Positions 7,360-17,445 are shown, numbered from the stretch's first letter. The stretch: DNA of 37,255 nt from VAZQ01 sp040510815 (GCA_040510815.1 JBEVIH010000098.1:1-37255); one strand, 5' to 3'. Numbers and translations are program-made. Notes: a model not told the origin generated them from the sequence alone.

Positions 7360-8103
7360 ATGCGCCTGACCGTCGTCGGATCCGGTGATGCTTTCGGCTC
7401 CGGCGGCCGGTTCAACACTTGTTTCTTTCTCGAGACCGTCAAAGGCACGCTATTGGTCGATTGCGGCGCCTCCTCGCTGGTGGCGCTCAAGGCGCACGGC
7501 CTCGATCCCAATCGCATCGACGGTATCGTGCTCTCGCATCTGCACGGCGACCACTTCGGCGCGCTTCCGTTCCTGCTCCTCGACGCCCAGTTCCTCGCCG
7601 AGCGCGCGCGGCCGCTCTTGATCGCGGGTCCGCCCGGCACGCGGGCGCGGCTCGATGCGCTGCTCGAGGTCTTCTTTCCGCGCTCGACCACCAACAAATG
7701 GCGGTTCTCCTGGAAGGTGATGGAGATCGAGGTCGGCCGGCCGACCGATGTGCTGGGGCACGCGGTGACGACCACCGAGGTCGTGCATTTCTCGGGCGCG
7801 CCGTCGACCGCGATCCGCCTCTCCGACGGCCGGTCGCTGTTCGCCTATTCGGGCGACACCGAGTGGGTCGAGACGCTGGTCTCGGTCGCCGACGGCGCCG
7901 ATCTGTTCATTGTCGAGTGCTACGGCTATTCCGGCCACATGCCGGGTCACATCACCTGGGATGTCCTGCGGACGCGGCTGCCCGAGCTGCGGGCACGGCG
8001 GATCATGGTGACCCACATGAATCCGACCGTGCTCGGGCGTCTCGATGAAGTCCGCGCCGCCGGCGCGCTGGTCGCCGAGGATGGCCTCGTCACCGAGGTC
8101 TGA
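7360..8103 (+). CDS. MBL-fold metallo-hydrolase (RNase Z/AtsA-like)
   Basis: 247 residues. The metallo-beta-lactamase motif HLHGDH gives His60, His62, Asp64 and His65. Further ligand candidates are His143, SGDT (164-167) and His219 in VTHMNP, the pattern of the RNase Z-like branch that binds two zinc ions. No long exosite arm typical of tRNase Z is visible, so a hydrolase of small esters or cyclic phosphates is as likely as a nuclease. The start is ATG 7360, one base after the GST stop; the frame is open upstream but only inside the GST gene. Co-expression with GST suggests joint detoxification, which is inference. It converges on the DUF1185 gene with a 21-base gap. Confidence 0.9.
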   Translation: MRLTVVGSGDAFGSGGRFNTCFFLETVKGTLLVDCGASSLVALKAHGLDPNRIDGIVLSHLHGDHFGALPFLLLDAQFLAERARPLLIAGPPGTRARLDALLEVFFPRSTTNKWRFSWKVMEIEVGRPTDVLGHAVTTTEVVHFSGAPSTAIRLSDGRSLFAYSGDTEWVETLVSVADGADLFIVECYGYSGHMPGHITWDVLRTRLPELRARRIMVTHMNPTVLGRLDEVRAAGALVAEDGLVTEV

Positions 8104-8124
8104 GCGCGAGCAGGGGTGTACGTC

Positions 8125-8673
8125 CTACGCGCGCCCTTTGCCGACACGCGGGTTGGGGCGACCGCCATCGCTGACCGCCATGACGATCACGACCTCATCG
8201 GGCCGCGGCGCGTCGGCGACCATGACGGTCATGGTGTCGAGGTAGTCGAACGCCCAGATGTTGTCCTTGTGAGCCAGCGGCACGTCGATGCTGGCGCCCG
8301 CCGCCGCCACCTTGACGTTCGACGAGATGATCGCCTCGCCGCCGCCGACTGCCGCCCGCATCGGTCGTCCGAGCTTGGGGTGCAGCAGCGCCGCGCCGTG
8401 CTCGATGTCGCCGTTGACCCCGACGATCGCGGCCTTGCCATAGCCGGTGGGCGAACCACCGGACAAAAGCCCGACGACTTGCGGCATGAGCTGTTCGCCG
8501 AGCGCGGCGCCGAGATCGAACAGCGACGCAAGATCGTCGACGTGCCCGGCGCCGGCGAAGGGATTGCGAATGACCGCGATGGCGGCGGCGCGGGTCACGG
8601 CCTTGTCCGCGCTGCGGCCCGCCTCCGCCAGAACCTGCTCTTTGAGGAATAGAATTTTGCGAACGCCATCCAT
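8125..8673 (-). CDS. DUF1185 (amino acid synthesis family) protein
   Basis: 182 residues. The sequence IRNPFAGA, the glycine-rich VGLLSGGSPTGYGKAAIVG stretch and the MRAAVGGG segment match the DUF1185 family, often called the amino acid synthesis family. That name rests on a structural-genomics label; the reaction is not established. The start ATG 8673 has AGGAAA 9 bases upstream, and the longer open frame to 8736 lacks such a site. It lies 43 bases downstream of the dehydrogenase gene on the same strand, so the pair is probably an operon acting on the same metabolite. Confidence 0.82.
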   Translation of the reverse strand: MDGVRKILFLKEQVLAEAGRSADKAVTRAAAIAVIRNPFAGAGHVDDLASLFDLGAALGEQLMPQVVGLLSGGSPTGYGKAAIVGVNGDIEHGAALLHPKLGRPMRAAVGGGEAIISSNVKVAAAGASIDVPLAHKDNIWAFDYLDTMTVMVADAPRPDEVVIVMAVSDGGRPNPRVGKGRA

Positions 8674-8716
8674 GTCCCGGTTTCCTGCAAGTGCAAGTCG
8701 GCGATCGGGAGCTGAC

Positions 8717-9586
8717 CTATTTTTCCAGCCGGGCAATCAGGCTGGAGGTGTCCCAGCGCTTGCCGCCCATCTTCTGCACTTCCGCATAGAACTGGTCGAC
8801 CAGCGCGGTCACCGGCAGGCTGGCGCCGTTCTTGCGTGCTTCGCCGGCGCAGATCGACAAATCCTTGCGCATCCAGTCGACTGCGAAGCCGAAGTCGAAC
8901 TTGCCGGCGGCCATGGTCTTGTAGCGGTTCTCCATCTGCCACGATTGCGCTGCACCCTTGGAGATGGTCTCGATCACCGTGTCGATGTTGAGCCCGGCTT
9001 TCTTGGCGAAATGGATGCCTTCGGCGAGTCCCTGCACCAGCCCGGCGATGCAAATCTGGTTGACCATCTTGGTGAGCTGGCCGGCCCCCGGTGCGCCGAT
9101 CAGCTTGCACATGCGCGCATAGGCGGCGATCACCTTCTCGGCGCGCCCATAGGGCTCGGCATCGCCGCCGCACATCACCGTGAGCACGCCGTTCTCGGCG
9201 CCGGCCTGGCCGCCGGAGACCGGCGCGTCGACGAAGTCGAAGCCGCGTTTTTTCGCTTCCGCGTGGAGCTCGCGCGCGATCTCGGCCGAGGCGGTGGTGT
9301 GATCCACGAACACCGCGCCCTTCTTGACGCCGTGGAAGGCGCCGCTCGGCCCGAGCGTCACCTCCCGCAGATCATTGTCGTTGCCGACGCAGCACATGAC
9401 GAAGTCCTGGCCTTCGGACGCCTCTTTCGGCGTCGCCGCCCTGCGTCCCCCGTGCTGGCTCACCCATTTCTCGGCCTTGGCGGCGGTGCGGTTATAGACC
9501 GTGACCTCGTGACCGCCCTTGTTCTTGAGGTGCCCGGCCATGGGATAGCCCATGACGCCGAGCCCGAGGAATGCCACCTTCGCCAT
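8717..9586 (-). CDS. 3-hydroxyisobutyrate dehydrogenase/beta-hydroxyacid dehydrogenase family
   Basis: 289 residues, typical of the beta-hydroxyacid dehydrogenases (HIBADH, tartronate semialdehyde reductase GarR). The NAD(P)-binding GLGVMG is at 8-13. The substrate-binding signature DAPVSGGQAGAENG is at 120-133, and the catalytic lysine is Lys173 in GQLTKMVNQ with Asn176. The start is ATG 9586 with GGAGG six bases upstream. It should oxidise or reduce a small 3-hydroxy acid; family members are hard to separate by eye, so 3-hydroxyisobutyrate is not assured. It is followed by the DUF1185 gene on the same strand and is divergent from the Mrp gene. Confidence 0.9.
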   Translation of the reverse strand: MAKVAFLGLGVMGYPMAGHLKNKGGHEVTVYNRTAAKAEKWVSQHGGRRAATPKEASEGQDFVMCCVGNDNDLREVTLGPSGAFHGVKKGAVFVDHTTASAEIARELHAEAKKRGFDFVDAPVSGGQAGAENGVLTVMCGGDAEPYGRAEKVIAAYARMCKLIGAPGAGQLTKMVNQICIAGLVQGLAEGIHFAKKAGLNIDTVIETISKGAAQSWQMENRYKTMAAGKFDFGFAVDWMRKDLSICAGEARKNGASLPVTALVDQFYAEVQKMGGKRWDTSSLIARLEK

Positions 9587-9757
9587 CACTTTCCTCCCTG
9601 AATGCACTGCCCGCGAGCGTGCCGAACGCCTATATGCGCAGTGATTGCGACGGCGCGGCCGCCGCGTCAACCGTCATAAAGCGGCGTTGACCGCTTCCGC
9701 GTGGGTCGTATGGTGTCGGCCCCGGGATCCCGCGCATTTGCGGCGGAGAACAATGCG

Positions 9758-10897
<1,140 letters not shown>

Positions 10898-10939
10898 TGC
10901 TGGTCGCCCGGGCCGGTGCCTGCAGCAGATCAACTGCCG

Positions 10940-11602
10940 TTAATCCTCGGCCCACATCCGCAGCAGATTTGCCAGCGACCTGGAGATGAGGTCGTACTCC
11001 GCCGACTTGCCCTCGCGCGCGAACAGCTGCCGCCGTGCGGTGTCGAGGTCGAACAACAGCTCGCGGCGCGCCGGATCGCGGATGAAGCTGCGCGCCCAGC
11101 CGACGGCGGCAAGCCGCGCGCCGCGTGTCACCGCGGTGACCTGGTGGAGCGACGTCGACGGATAGGCGACCAGCGATCCGGCGGCGAGCTTGAACGATTC
11201 CTCGCCCGACGTGCTCTCGATCGCGAGCGCGCCGCCGTCGTAGCTTTTCGGGTCGGACAGGAACAGCGTGAACGACACGTCGGTGCGCATGCCGCCCATC
11301 AGCGCGTCGTCGACATGGCTGCCGTAGTGCATGCCTTTTTCGTAGCGGGAAAAGAGTAACGGCGAGAGCGTCTTCGGCCGCACCGCCAGGCGAAAGACCT
11401 CGTTGCCGAGGATGCGCTCGGCGACGAGCTTGCGGATCGTTTCGAGCGAACGGTCGGAGCCCGCTGCCTGCCGATTGTCCTTCACCGTGCGCGCCGCAAA
11501 GCCGGCGGTGGCGCGGCCGTCGATGAAACGGGCGCGCGTGAGCGTGGCCCGCACGATCTTGACGTCGTCGGGCGAAAGCACGTTGCCGATCACGATCTGC
11601 AT
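10940..11602 (-). CDS. Fe(II)/2-oxoglutarate dioxygenase, PiuC/PKHD-type hydroxylase
   Basis: 220 residues, matching the PKHD-type (YbiX/PiuC) family. The facial triad is His96-x-Asp98 (in MHYGSHVDDA) and His153 (in STSLHQV), with Arg163 ten residues later to bind 2-oxoglutarate. The C-terminal helical extension is also typical. The start is ATG 11602 with AAGGCGG upstream; 22 further open codons lack support. PiuC homologues usually sit beside TonB siderophore receptors and are iron-regulated, but no receptor is present here. The protein-level substrate is unknown. The gap 11603-11837 to the next gene holds no gene that I can see. Confidence 0.92.
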   Translation of the reverse strand: MQIVIGNVLSPDDVKIVRATLTRARFIDGRATAGFAARTVKDNRQAAGSDRSLETIRKLVAERILGNEVFRLAVRPKTLSPLLFSRYEKGMHYGSHVDDALMGGMRTDVSFTLFLSDPKSYDGGALAIESTSGEESFKLAAGSLVAYPSTSLHQVTAVTRGARLAAVGWARSFIRDPARRELLFDLDTARRQLFAREGKSAEYDLISRSLANLLRMWAED

Positions 11603-11837
11603 GGTGCCGCCTTGGCTTTGCCCGGCATGATCCATCGGGCCGATCGAAGATGCAAACGTGATTGCCACAGCGTTTTCGCGCAGTTACCTGCACGATTTGG
11701 AACGATTAAAAACGAGCAAGTGACTGGACGCATTTGTGCGCACGGATATATCTAGGCGGCGCGTGGCTCGATGGCCGGCGCAGTTGCGTCAGGATCGAAA
11801 ATTGGGGGGCGGCTGACGTTCGTCGCGAGGACTGGAC

Positions 11838-12716
11838 ATGAAGACGAAACGCAAGATCTGGCTTGGCGTCGGCGCATTCGTGGTCGCGGGCGCCGGCGCA
11901 ACAGGCGCAGGCCCCCTCGACGGCGGACGGGTTCCTGATCTTTCCGCCCCGAGCGGGCTGGTCACCGATACCGCGATCCCGCGGGGGGCCGGCTTGGTGG
12001 TCGCTCAGCATGGCGATCACGCTGCGAAGGCCGACGAGGGCGGCGAGGAGGGGGGCGAAAAGGGAGTCGCCAATCTGCCGCCCGAGCTCGCGTTCGCCAC
12101 GCGGATCGCGCTCTTGCGCGGCCATCTTCTCGTGGGCGACGAGCTGGTCAAGCAGCAGCAATGGAACGCGGCGCTTCCGCACTTCCTCCATCCCGGCGAG
12201 GAAATCTACGCCGACATCAAGGAACAACTCACCGAGTACAAGGTGCCGCCGTTCGAGAATGCGCTCAAGGCGCTGGCCGGCACAGTCAAGGCCAAGAAGG
12301 GCGGCGCCGACTACGCCAAGGCGTTCAAATCGGTCAACGACGCGCTGGCCGCTGCCGACGCCGGCATGAAAGCGAAACAGACCGACTGGGCGGCCTTCGT
12401 CGTCGGCGCGGCGGTCGAGACCGTCAAGACCGCGGCCGGCGAATACCAGCAGGCGATCGTCGGGGGCCGCATCGCCAAGCCGGTCGAATACCAGGATGCC
12501 CGCGGCTTCATCTTCCACGCCGAGCGGCTGATCGAGAGCGTCGCCCCGGATCTCGAAAAGAAGGACGCCGCCGCGCTGCGGGCGGTGCGCGCGGGATTCG
12601 CCGAACTGAAGAAGGCATTTCCCGCACCGATGCCGCCGCGAGCGCCGGTCAAGGAGCATGGCGCGCTGCTCGCAGACGTCTCGCGCATCGAGCTCGCCGC
12701 CGGCAGACTGATGTGA
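11838..12716 (+). CDS. Secreted helical protein of unknown function, partner of di-heme peroxidase
   Basis: 292 residues. An N-terminal MKTKRK followed by a hydrophobic stretch (8-25) is a plausible export signal or anchor. A His/Asp/Glu-rich segment (57-76, including QHGDH) precedes a long, mostly helical domain (80-292). Conserved-looking features are GHLLVGDEL (95-103) and PHFLHPGEEIY (114-124), which place His96, His115, His118 and Glu121/122 near each other in a possible metal site. I do not recognise a named family. The gene ends 4 bases before the peroxidase ATG, so the two are co-translated. A periplasmic substrate- or metal-handling partner of the peroxidase is the likely role, by context only. 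Confidence 0.8.
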   Translation: MKTKRKIWLGVGAFVVAGAGATGAGPLDGGRVPDLSAPSGLVTDTAIPRGAGLVVAQHGDHAAKADEGGEEGGEKGVANLPPELAFATRIALLRGHLLVGDELVKQQQWNAALPHFLHPGEEIYADIKEQLTEYKVPPFENALKALAGTVKAKKGGADYAKAFKSVNDALAAADAGMKAKQTDWAAFVVGAAVETVKTAAGEYQQAIVGGRIAKPVEYQDARGFIFHAERLIESVAPDLEKKDAAALRAVRAGFAELKKAFPAPMPPRAPVKEHGALLADVSRIELAAGRLM

Positions 12717-12720
12717 GGCG

Positions 12721-14067
12721 ATGACGGCGCGGGTGACGATGCGCCTCGTGGCGGCGGCGTTTTTCGCCGGCGGGGTCATCGGCACCGGTGCTGCCCTCCT
12801 CGCGGGCCCTCCGCCGCGGCCCGCAGCCGCCGCGATCGGCGACGATCTTGCGGCGCTCAAGGCGTCATTCCGCCGGCCCGAAGGGGTGCCGTTTCCCGCC
12901 GACAATCCGTTCTCCGAAGCGAAGCGGGCGCTCGGCGAGACGCTGTTCCACGACAAGCGCCTGTCCCTCGACGAAAGCCTCAGCTGCGCAAGCTGTCACG
13001 AGCGCGGCAAGGGCTTCGCCGACGGCAAAGCGCAGGGCCGTGGCGTGCCCGGCCGGCCGCTCAAGCGGCACACGCCGACCCTGTGGAATCTCGCCTGGTC
13101 CTCACCGGTTTTCTGGGACGGCCGCGCGCGCAGCCTCGAGGAGCAGGTCGCGGGGCCGATCGAGTCGCCCGACGAGATGGCACAACCGCTCATCTCCGTA
13201 GTCACGCGGCTTGCCGCCGATGCCGCGATGGCGCGCGCTTTCGCCGCCGCCTTCCCGGAGACCCCGCAGGTGAACGCGCTCAATCTCGCGAGAGCGCTCG
13301 CGACCTACGAGCGGACCTTCGTGTCGCCGCCCACGCGCTTCGACCGCTGGATCGCCGGCGCCCCGCAAGCGCTGACCGCGGGTGAGGTCGCCGGTTTCCG
13401 TTTGTTCACCGGCAAGGCCGGCTGCGTCAAATGCCACAGCGGCTTTGCCTTCACCGACTATGCGTTCCACGACATCGGGCTGCCGAGCGAAGACCGCGGG
13501 CGCGGCGCCGTGCTGCGTCTGCCTGCGGCGGAGCACGCCTTCAAGACACCAGGGCTGCGCGAGATCGGGCGCTCCGCCCCATACATGCACGACGGCTCGC
13601 TCGCCACGCTGGCGGATGTGATCAGGCACTACGAGAGCGGCGTGGTCGAGCGCCCGACCCTGTCGAAGGATCTCACGCGCAAGCTCAGGCTGACGCAAGC
13701 CGAGCGCGCCGACCTGATCGCCTTCCTGGGGACGCTGACGAGCGAGCGCGAGCCGGCGTTGCCGGAGACCATCGTGGCGGTGAAAAGTGGGCCGACGACG
13801 CCGGCGGAACACGTGAGCACGGTGTCGCAAGACGACAAAAATTTTCATCCCGCCCACATCGCGCTTCCGCGCGGCGGGCGATTGTGGATCGTCAACAATG
13901 ACACCCGAACGCACAATGTGCGGGTGTTCGATCCGGCGCTCGACTTCGATTCCGGCGCCCAGGAGCCGGGCGAGACGGTCGAGATTGAATTCCCGAATTC
14001 AGGTTCGTTCCTGGTGTTCTGCGGCATTCATCCGAAGATGGAGCTTTACGTCGACGTCTCCCGCTGA
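12721..14067 (+). CDS. Di-heme cytochrome c peroxidase/MauG-like protein with C-terminal cupredoxin domain
   Basis: 448 residues. A signal peptide (about 1-38) precedes a di-heme peroxidase-like domain with two c-heme sites, CASCH (89-93) and CVKCH (235-239), and the family motif APYMHDGSLATL (286-297). The usual peroxidase ends near 340. Here a further 100 residues form a cupredoxin domain with His398 (THNV), Cys434, His437 and Met440 in CGIHPKM, the full set of type 1 copper ligands. It should act in the periplasm, either reducing peroxide or oxidising a protein or small substrate, with the copper domain as a built-in electron donor or acceptor. It forms an operon with the preceding 292-residue protein (4-base gap). 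Confidence 0.92.
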   Translation: MTARVTMRLVAAAFFAGGVIGTGAALLAGPPPRPAAAAIGDDLAALKASFRRPEGVPFPADNPFSEAKRALGETLFHDKRLSLDESLSCASCHERGKGFADGKAQGRGVPGRPLKRHTPTLWNLAWSSPVFWDGRARSLEEQVAGPIESPDEMAQPLISVVTRLAADAAMARAFAAAFPETPQVNALNLARALATYERTFVSPPTRFDRWIAGAPQALTAGEVAGFRLFTGKAGCVKCHSGFAFTDYAFHDIGLPSEDRGRGAVLRLPAAEHAFKTPGLREIGRSAPYMHDGSLATLADVIRHYESGVVERPTLSKDLTRKLRLTQAERADLIAFLGTLTSEREPALPETIVAVKSGPTTPAEHVSTVSQDDKNFHPAHIALPRGGRLWIVNNDTRTHNVRVFDPALDFDSGAQEPGETVEIEFPNSGSFLVFCGIHPKMELYVDVSR

Positions 14068-14225
14068 TGCCTGTTTGCGGCAGGGCCCGAACAGGGATGC
14101 GATCAAGGTCGGACGCTCGAAGCGCCAAACGGAGTCTAATGCGCGTTGCGCGAGCACCGCAGTCACGATAGGTTGTTGGCCTAAACAGCCGGTGCTCCAC
14201 ATCGGCAATAGGAGGGGAACGATCC

Positions 14226-15338
14226 ATGCTTACACTGAGGAAAAGTCTGCTCTCTCTCGCGGCTGCGGCCACTGCGCTATGCCTCGCCAGTCAGGTAGGT
14301 GCGCAGCAGCCCGCCCCGCGGACGTTCAAGATGCAATCGACCTGGCCCGCGAGCCTCACCCTGCAGGACAACTTCAGGATGTTCGCCGAGCGGGTGGACA
14401 AGCTGACCGGCGGCGCGATCAAGATCGAGGCGCTCGCCGCCGGTCAGATCGTTCCGCCGTTCGAAATCCTCGACGCCACCCACAAGAAGGTGATCGATGG
14501 CGGTCATGGCGTCGCCTATTACTGGGTCGGCAAGAACAAGACCGCGACCTTGTTTTCGGCCACACCCGCCGGGCCGTTCGGCATGGATCATTTCGACTTT
14601 CTCGGCTGGATGTACGAGGGCGGCGGGATGGATCTGTACTGGGAGTTCTACCGCGACATCCTCAAGCTCGACGTGGTGGCGTTCCCGATCGGCGGCTCGA
14701 GCCCGCAGGCCTTCGGCTGGTTCAAGCGGCCGATCAGGGACCTCGCCGACTTCAAAGGCCTCAAATGCCGTCAGACCGGCATCGTCGCCGAAATCTATCA
14801 GCGCATGGGCATGCAGACCGTCAATCTGCCGGGCGGCGAGATCGTGCCGTCCGCGCAGCGCGGCGTGATCGATTGCGCCGAATGGGTCGGCGGCGTCGAG
14901 GATCTGCGCCTCGGCCTGCCGCAGGTCTGGAAGTACCACTACACGCCGGGCATGCACGAGAGCAATTCGATGCTCGAGCTCATCATCAACTCGGATGTCT
15001 GGAAGAGCTTCACGCCGCTGCAGCAGGAAGTTGTGCGGGCCGCGACGCTCGAGACATTCGTAAAGTGGGGCGTCAGGTGGCAAAAGCAGAATGCCGACGC
15101 GATCGAGGAGATGCGCACCAAGCATGGAACGCAGATCCTACGGACGCCGCCTGACATCCTGATCGAGTTCATGAAGACCTGGGACAAGATGGCCGCGGAA
15201 GAATCGGCGAAGGATCCATTCTTCAAGAAGGTCTACGAATCGCAACGCGCGTACGCGGCGAAAGTCGTCCCGGCCAAGCGCTTCATGTTCCCGCCGTACT
15301 CGTTCGCGGCGAACTATTATTGGCCGGAAAAGCAGTAA
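14226..15338 (+). CDS. TRAP transporter substrate-binding protein (DctP family), first of three
   Basis: 370 residues. A Sec-type signal peptide (about 1-26, ending VGAQQ) leads to a DctP-fold periplasmic binding protein. GLKCRQTG holds the arginine that usually pairs with the substrate carboxylate, and the CAEWVGGVEDLRLGL segment is the TakP/monocarboxylate-type signature. It captures an organic acid and hands it to the DctQM membrane complex. AGGAGGGG lies 8 bases upstream of the ATG. The small and large permease genes follow directly, so this is the complete operon of the cluster. It is clearly less similar to the other two binding proteins than they are to each other, and it lacks their twin-arginine signal. 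Confidence 0.94.
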   Translation: MLTLRKSLLSLAAAATALCLASQVGAQQPAPRTFKMQSTWPASLTLQDNFRMFAERVDKLTGGAIKIEALAAGQIVPPFEILDATHKKVIDGGHGVAYYWVGKNKTATLFSATPAGPFGMDHFDFLGWMYEGGGMDLYWEFYRDILKLDVVAFPIGGSSPQAFGWFKRPIRDLADFKGLKCRQTGIVAEIYQRMGMQTVNLPGGEIVPSAQRGVIDCAEWVGGVEDLRLGLPQVWKYHYTPGMHESNSMLELIINSDVWKSFTPLQQEVVRAATLETFVKWGVRWQKQNADAIEEMRTKHGTQILRTPPDILIEFMKTWDKMAAEESAKDPFFKKVYESQRAYAAKVVPAKRFMFPPYSFAANYYWPEKQ

Positions 15339-15434
15339 TCGTCAGTCGCGAAGGACGCCAGCATCAAGTGGGCGGCGCGGAACCGGGGCGAAGCCGCGCC
15401 GCCAATGACCCGTCTTCCTGGGAGGGGATCGGGA

Positions 15435-15986
15435 ATGAGGGCATTTTCGCCCGGCCTCTTGAAGATCACTGCCGCGATCGACCGTTTCACCGACGCGATC
15501 GGCTTTTGTGTAGCATGGCTGAACGTGCCGCTGGTGCTGGCGGTCGGCTATGAGGTCATCGCGCGGTACTTCTTTCACGCGCCGACGATCTGGGTCTACG
15601 ACGTGACGTACATGTTGTACGCCGCGATCTTCATGCTAGGCGCGGCTTATGCCCTGCACCTGGGCGCGCATATCCGCACCGATTTCTTCTTCGAGACTTG
15701 GTCGACCAGAACGAAGGGCGTGATCGATTCGATTGCATACCTTGTTTTGTTCTTTCCCTCTCTGATCGTGTTCCTGATCGCCAGTGCCGATGAGACTTGG
15801 TACGCGTTTGTCATCAAGGAGACTTCGGAACAGACGCCGTGGCGGCCGATTTTGTGGCCGTTCAAGATGATCGTGCCGCTCACCTGCCTGTTGCTCATGA
15901 TCCAGGGCGTCTCGGAGGTGATCAAGAGCCTGCATGCGGCGCTCACCGGCATCGAACTCGAGCACAAAGAGAAGGTGGAGATCTAG
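15435..15986 (+). CDS. TRAP transporter small permease (DctQ)
   Basis: 183 residues with four transmembrane segments, as in the DctQ family; the Trp/Tyr-rich WVYDVTYMLYAAIFMLGAAYAL segment marks the second helix pair and ends in the family's acidic/His-containing loop. It joins DctM in the inner membrane and supports docking of the binding protein. ATG 15435 has a GGAGGGG site 8 bases upstream and begins just before the first hydrophobic stretch; ten upstream open codons are dispensable. The gene starts 96 bases after the binding protein and ends 4 bases before dctM. Confidence 0.92.
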   Translation: MRAFSPGLLKITAAIDRFTDAIGFCVAWLNVPLVLAVGYEVIARYFFHAPTIWVYDVTYMLYAAIFMLGAAYALHLGAHIRTDFFFETWSTRTKGVIDSIAYLVLFFPSLIVFLIASADETWYAFVIKETSEQTPWRPILWPFKMIVPLTCLLLMIQGVSEVIKSLHAALTGIELEHKEKVEI

Positions 15987-15990
15987 GCCG

Positions 15991-17445
15991 ATGAGTGGTC
16001 AGGAGTTCCTCGGCCTGATGATGCTGACCGTGATGATCGGAGCCATCTTCATCGGCTTCCCGATCAGCTTCACGATGCTTTTTCTTGCGTTCGTCTTTGG
16101 CTATTTCGGCCTCGGTAAGGTGGTTTTCGATCTCGCCTATTTCCAGACCATCGGCTTGATGAAAGAGGAGGTGTTCGCCGCCGTCCCGCTGTTCATCTTC
16201 ATGGGATTCATCACCGAGCAGGCCGGCCTGATGGAGCGGCTGTTCCGGGCGTTCCGCGACATCCTGGCGCCGATCCGCGGATCGCTCTACGCGGTCGTCA
16301 TTCTGACGTCCACGGTGGTCGCGATGGCGACCGGCATCGTCGGCGCGGCTGTTACCGTGCTCGGCATCATGGCCGGTCCGATGATGATCAAATGCCGTTA
16401 CGACTCGAAACTGTCTGCCGGCGCGATCACGGCGGGCGGCACGCTCGGAATATTGATCCCGCCCTCGGTCATGCTGATCGTGATGGGGCCGGTGCTCGGC
16501 GTCTCGGTGGGCGAGCTTTATTCCGCCGCCTTCGGGCCGGGATTCCTCTTGGCCGGCATCTATCTCATCTATCTGCTCGGGCGCTCGTTCTTTAACCCAA
16601 GCCTCGGACCTCCGGTACCGGTGGAGGAGCGCGTCCACAGCTTCGGAATGCTGCTGTGGGAAGTGGTGGTCGGCGTGGTGCCGCTATTCGCGCTGATCGC
16701 GGCGACGCTCGGCTCGATCCTCTTGGGGCTCGCGACCCCGACCGAGGCTGCGGCGGTCGGCGCGCTCGGCGCCTTCGTGCTGGCCGTGCTCTACGGCCGG
16801 GTGACCTATGCCGGGGCCAAGCAAGCGGTGCTCTCCACCACGGCAACGTCGAGCATGGTGCTTCTGCTTGCCGTGACCTCGAACATTTTCGGGGCGGTGT
16901 TTTCGCGTCTCGGGACCGCGACCTGGGTCACCGAGAGCATGCTCGGGCTTCCGCTGTCGCCGGTGTTGATGCTGGCTTTCGTGGTTATCCTGCTCTTCCT
17001 GCTGGGATGGCCGTTCGAGTGGCCGGCAATCATCCTGGTGTTTCTGCCGATTTTCTTCCCGATCATCGACGCGTTGAAGCCCGCACTCGGCCAAACGTTG
17101 GGCATCCACCCTGACTACGTCATGATCTGGTTCGGCGCGGTGGTGGCGGTGACGATGCAGACCGCTTATTTGTCACCGCCGGTCGCGATGTCGGCCTACT
17201 ATCTCAAGCAGGTGGTCAAAGACTGGTCGCTTGCCACGATCTACAAGGGCATGTTCGAGTTCATGGTCCTGCAGTGCATCGCGATCGCACTGATTGTCGC
17301 GTTTCCATCGATCGCGACCTGGTTCCCGGAGTACGTTCGCCGCGAGGCGGCGGCGGAAAAGGTCGAGAAGGTCGACGACAGCAAGAACAGGCTCGAGGAG
17401 GACCCCTTTGAGGAATATAGGCGTCGGTCGGCCCCCCGCGATTAA
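15991..17445 (+). CDS. TRAP transporter large permease (DctM)
   Basis: 484 residues, about 12 hydrophobic segments plus a charged C-terminal tail rich in Glu, Lys and Arg (about 445-484). It contains the DctM signatures AVPLFIFMGFI, the GITAGGTLGILIPPSV-type re-entrant motif (here AGAITAGGTLGILIPPS) and LATPTEAAAVGALG. It forms the ion-coupled channel of the TRAP transporter, using a sodium or proton gradient. The start at 15991 is 4 bases after the dctQ stop, with GGTGGAG 11 bases upstream. The 217-base gap that follows (17446-17662) contains no gene I can support. Confidence 0.94.
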   Translation: MSGQEFLGLMMLTVMIGAIFIGFPISFTMLFLAFVFGYFGLGKVVFDLAYFQTIGLMKEEVFAAVPLFIFMGFITEQAGLMERLFRAFRDILAPIRGSLYAVVILTSTVVAMATGIVGAAVTVLGIMAGPMMIKCRYDSKLSAGAITAGGTLGILIPPSVMLIVMGPVLGVSVGELYSAAFGPGFLLAGIYLIYLLGRSFFNPSLGPPVPVEERVHSFGMLLWEVVVGVVPLFALIAATLGSILLGLATPTEAAAVGALGAFVLAVLYGRVTYAGAKQAVLSTTATSSMVLLLAVTSNIFGAVFSRLGTATWVTESMLGLPLSPVLMLAFVVILLFLLGWPFEWPAIILVFLPIFFPIIDALKPALGQTLGIHPDYVMIWFGAVVAVTMQTAYLSPPVAMSAYYLKQVVKDWSLATIYKGMFEFMVLQCIAIALIVAFPSIATWFPEYVRREAAAEKVEKVDDSKNRLEEDPFEEYRRRSAPRD

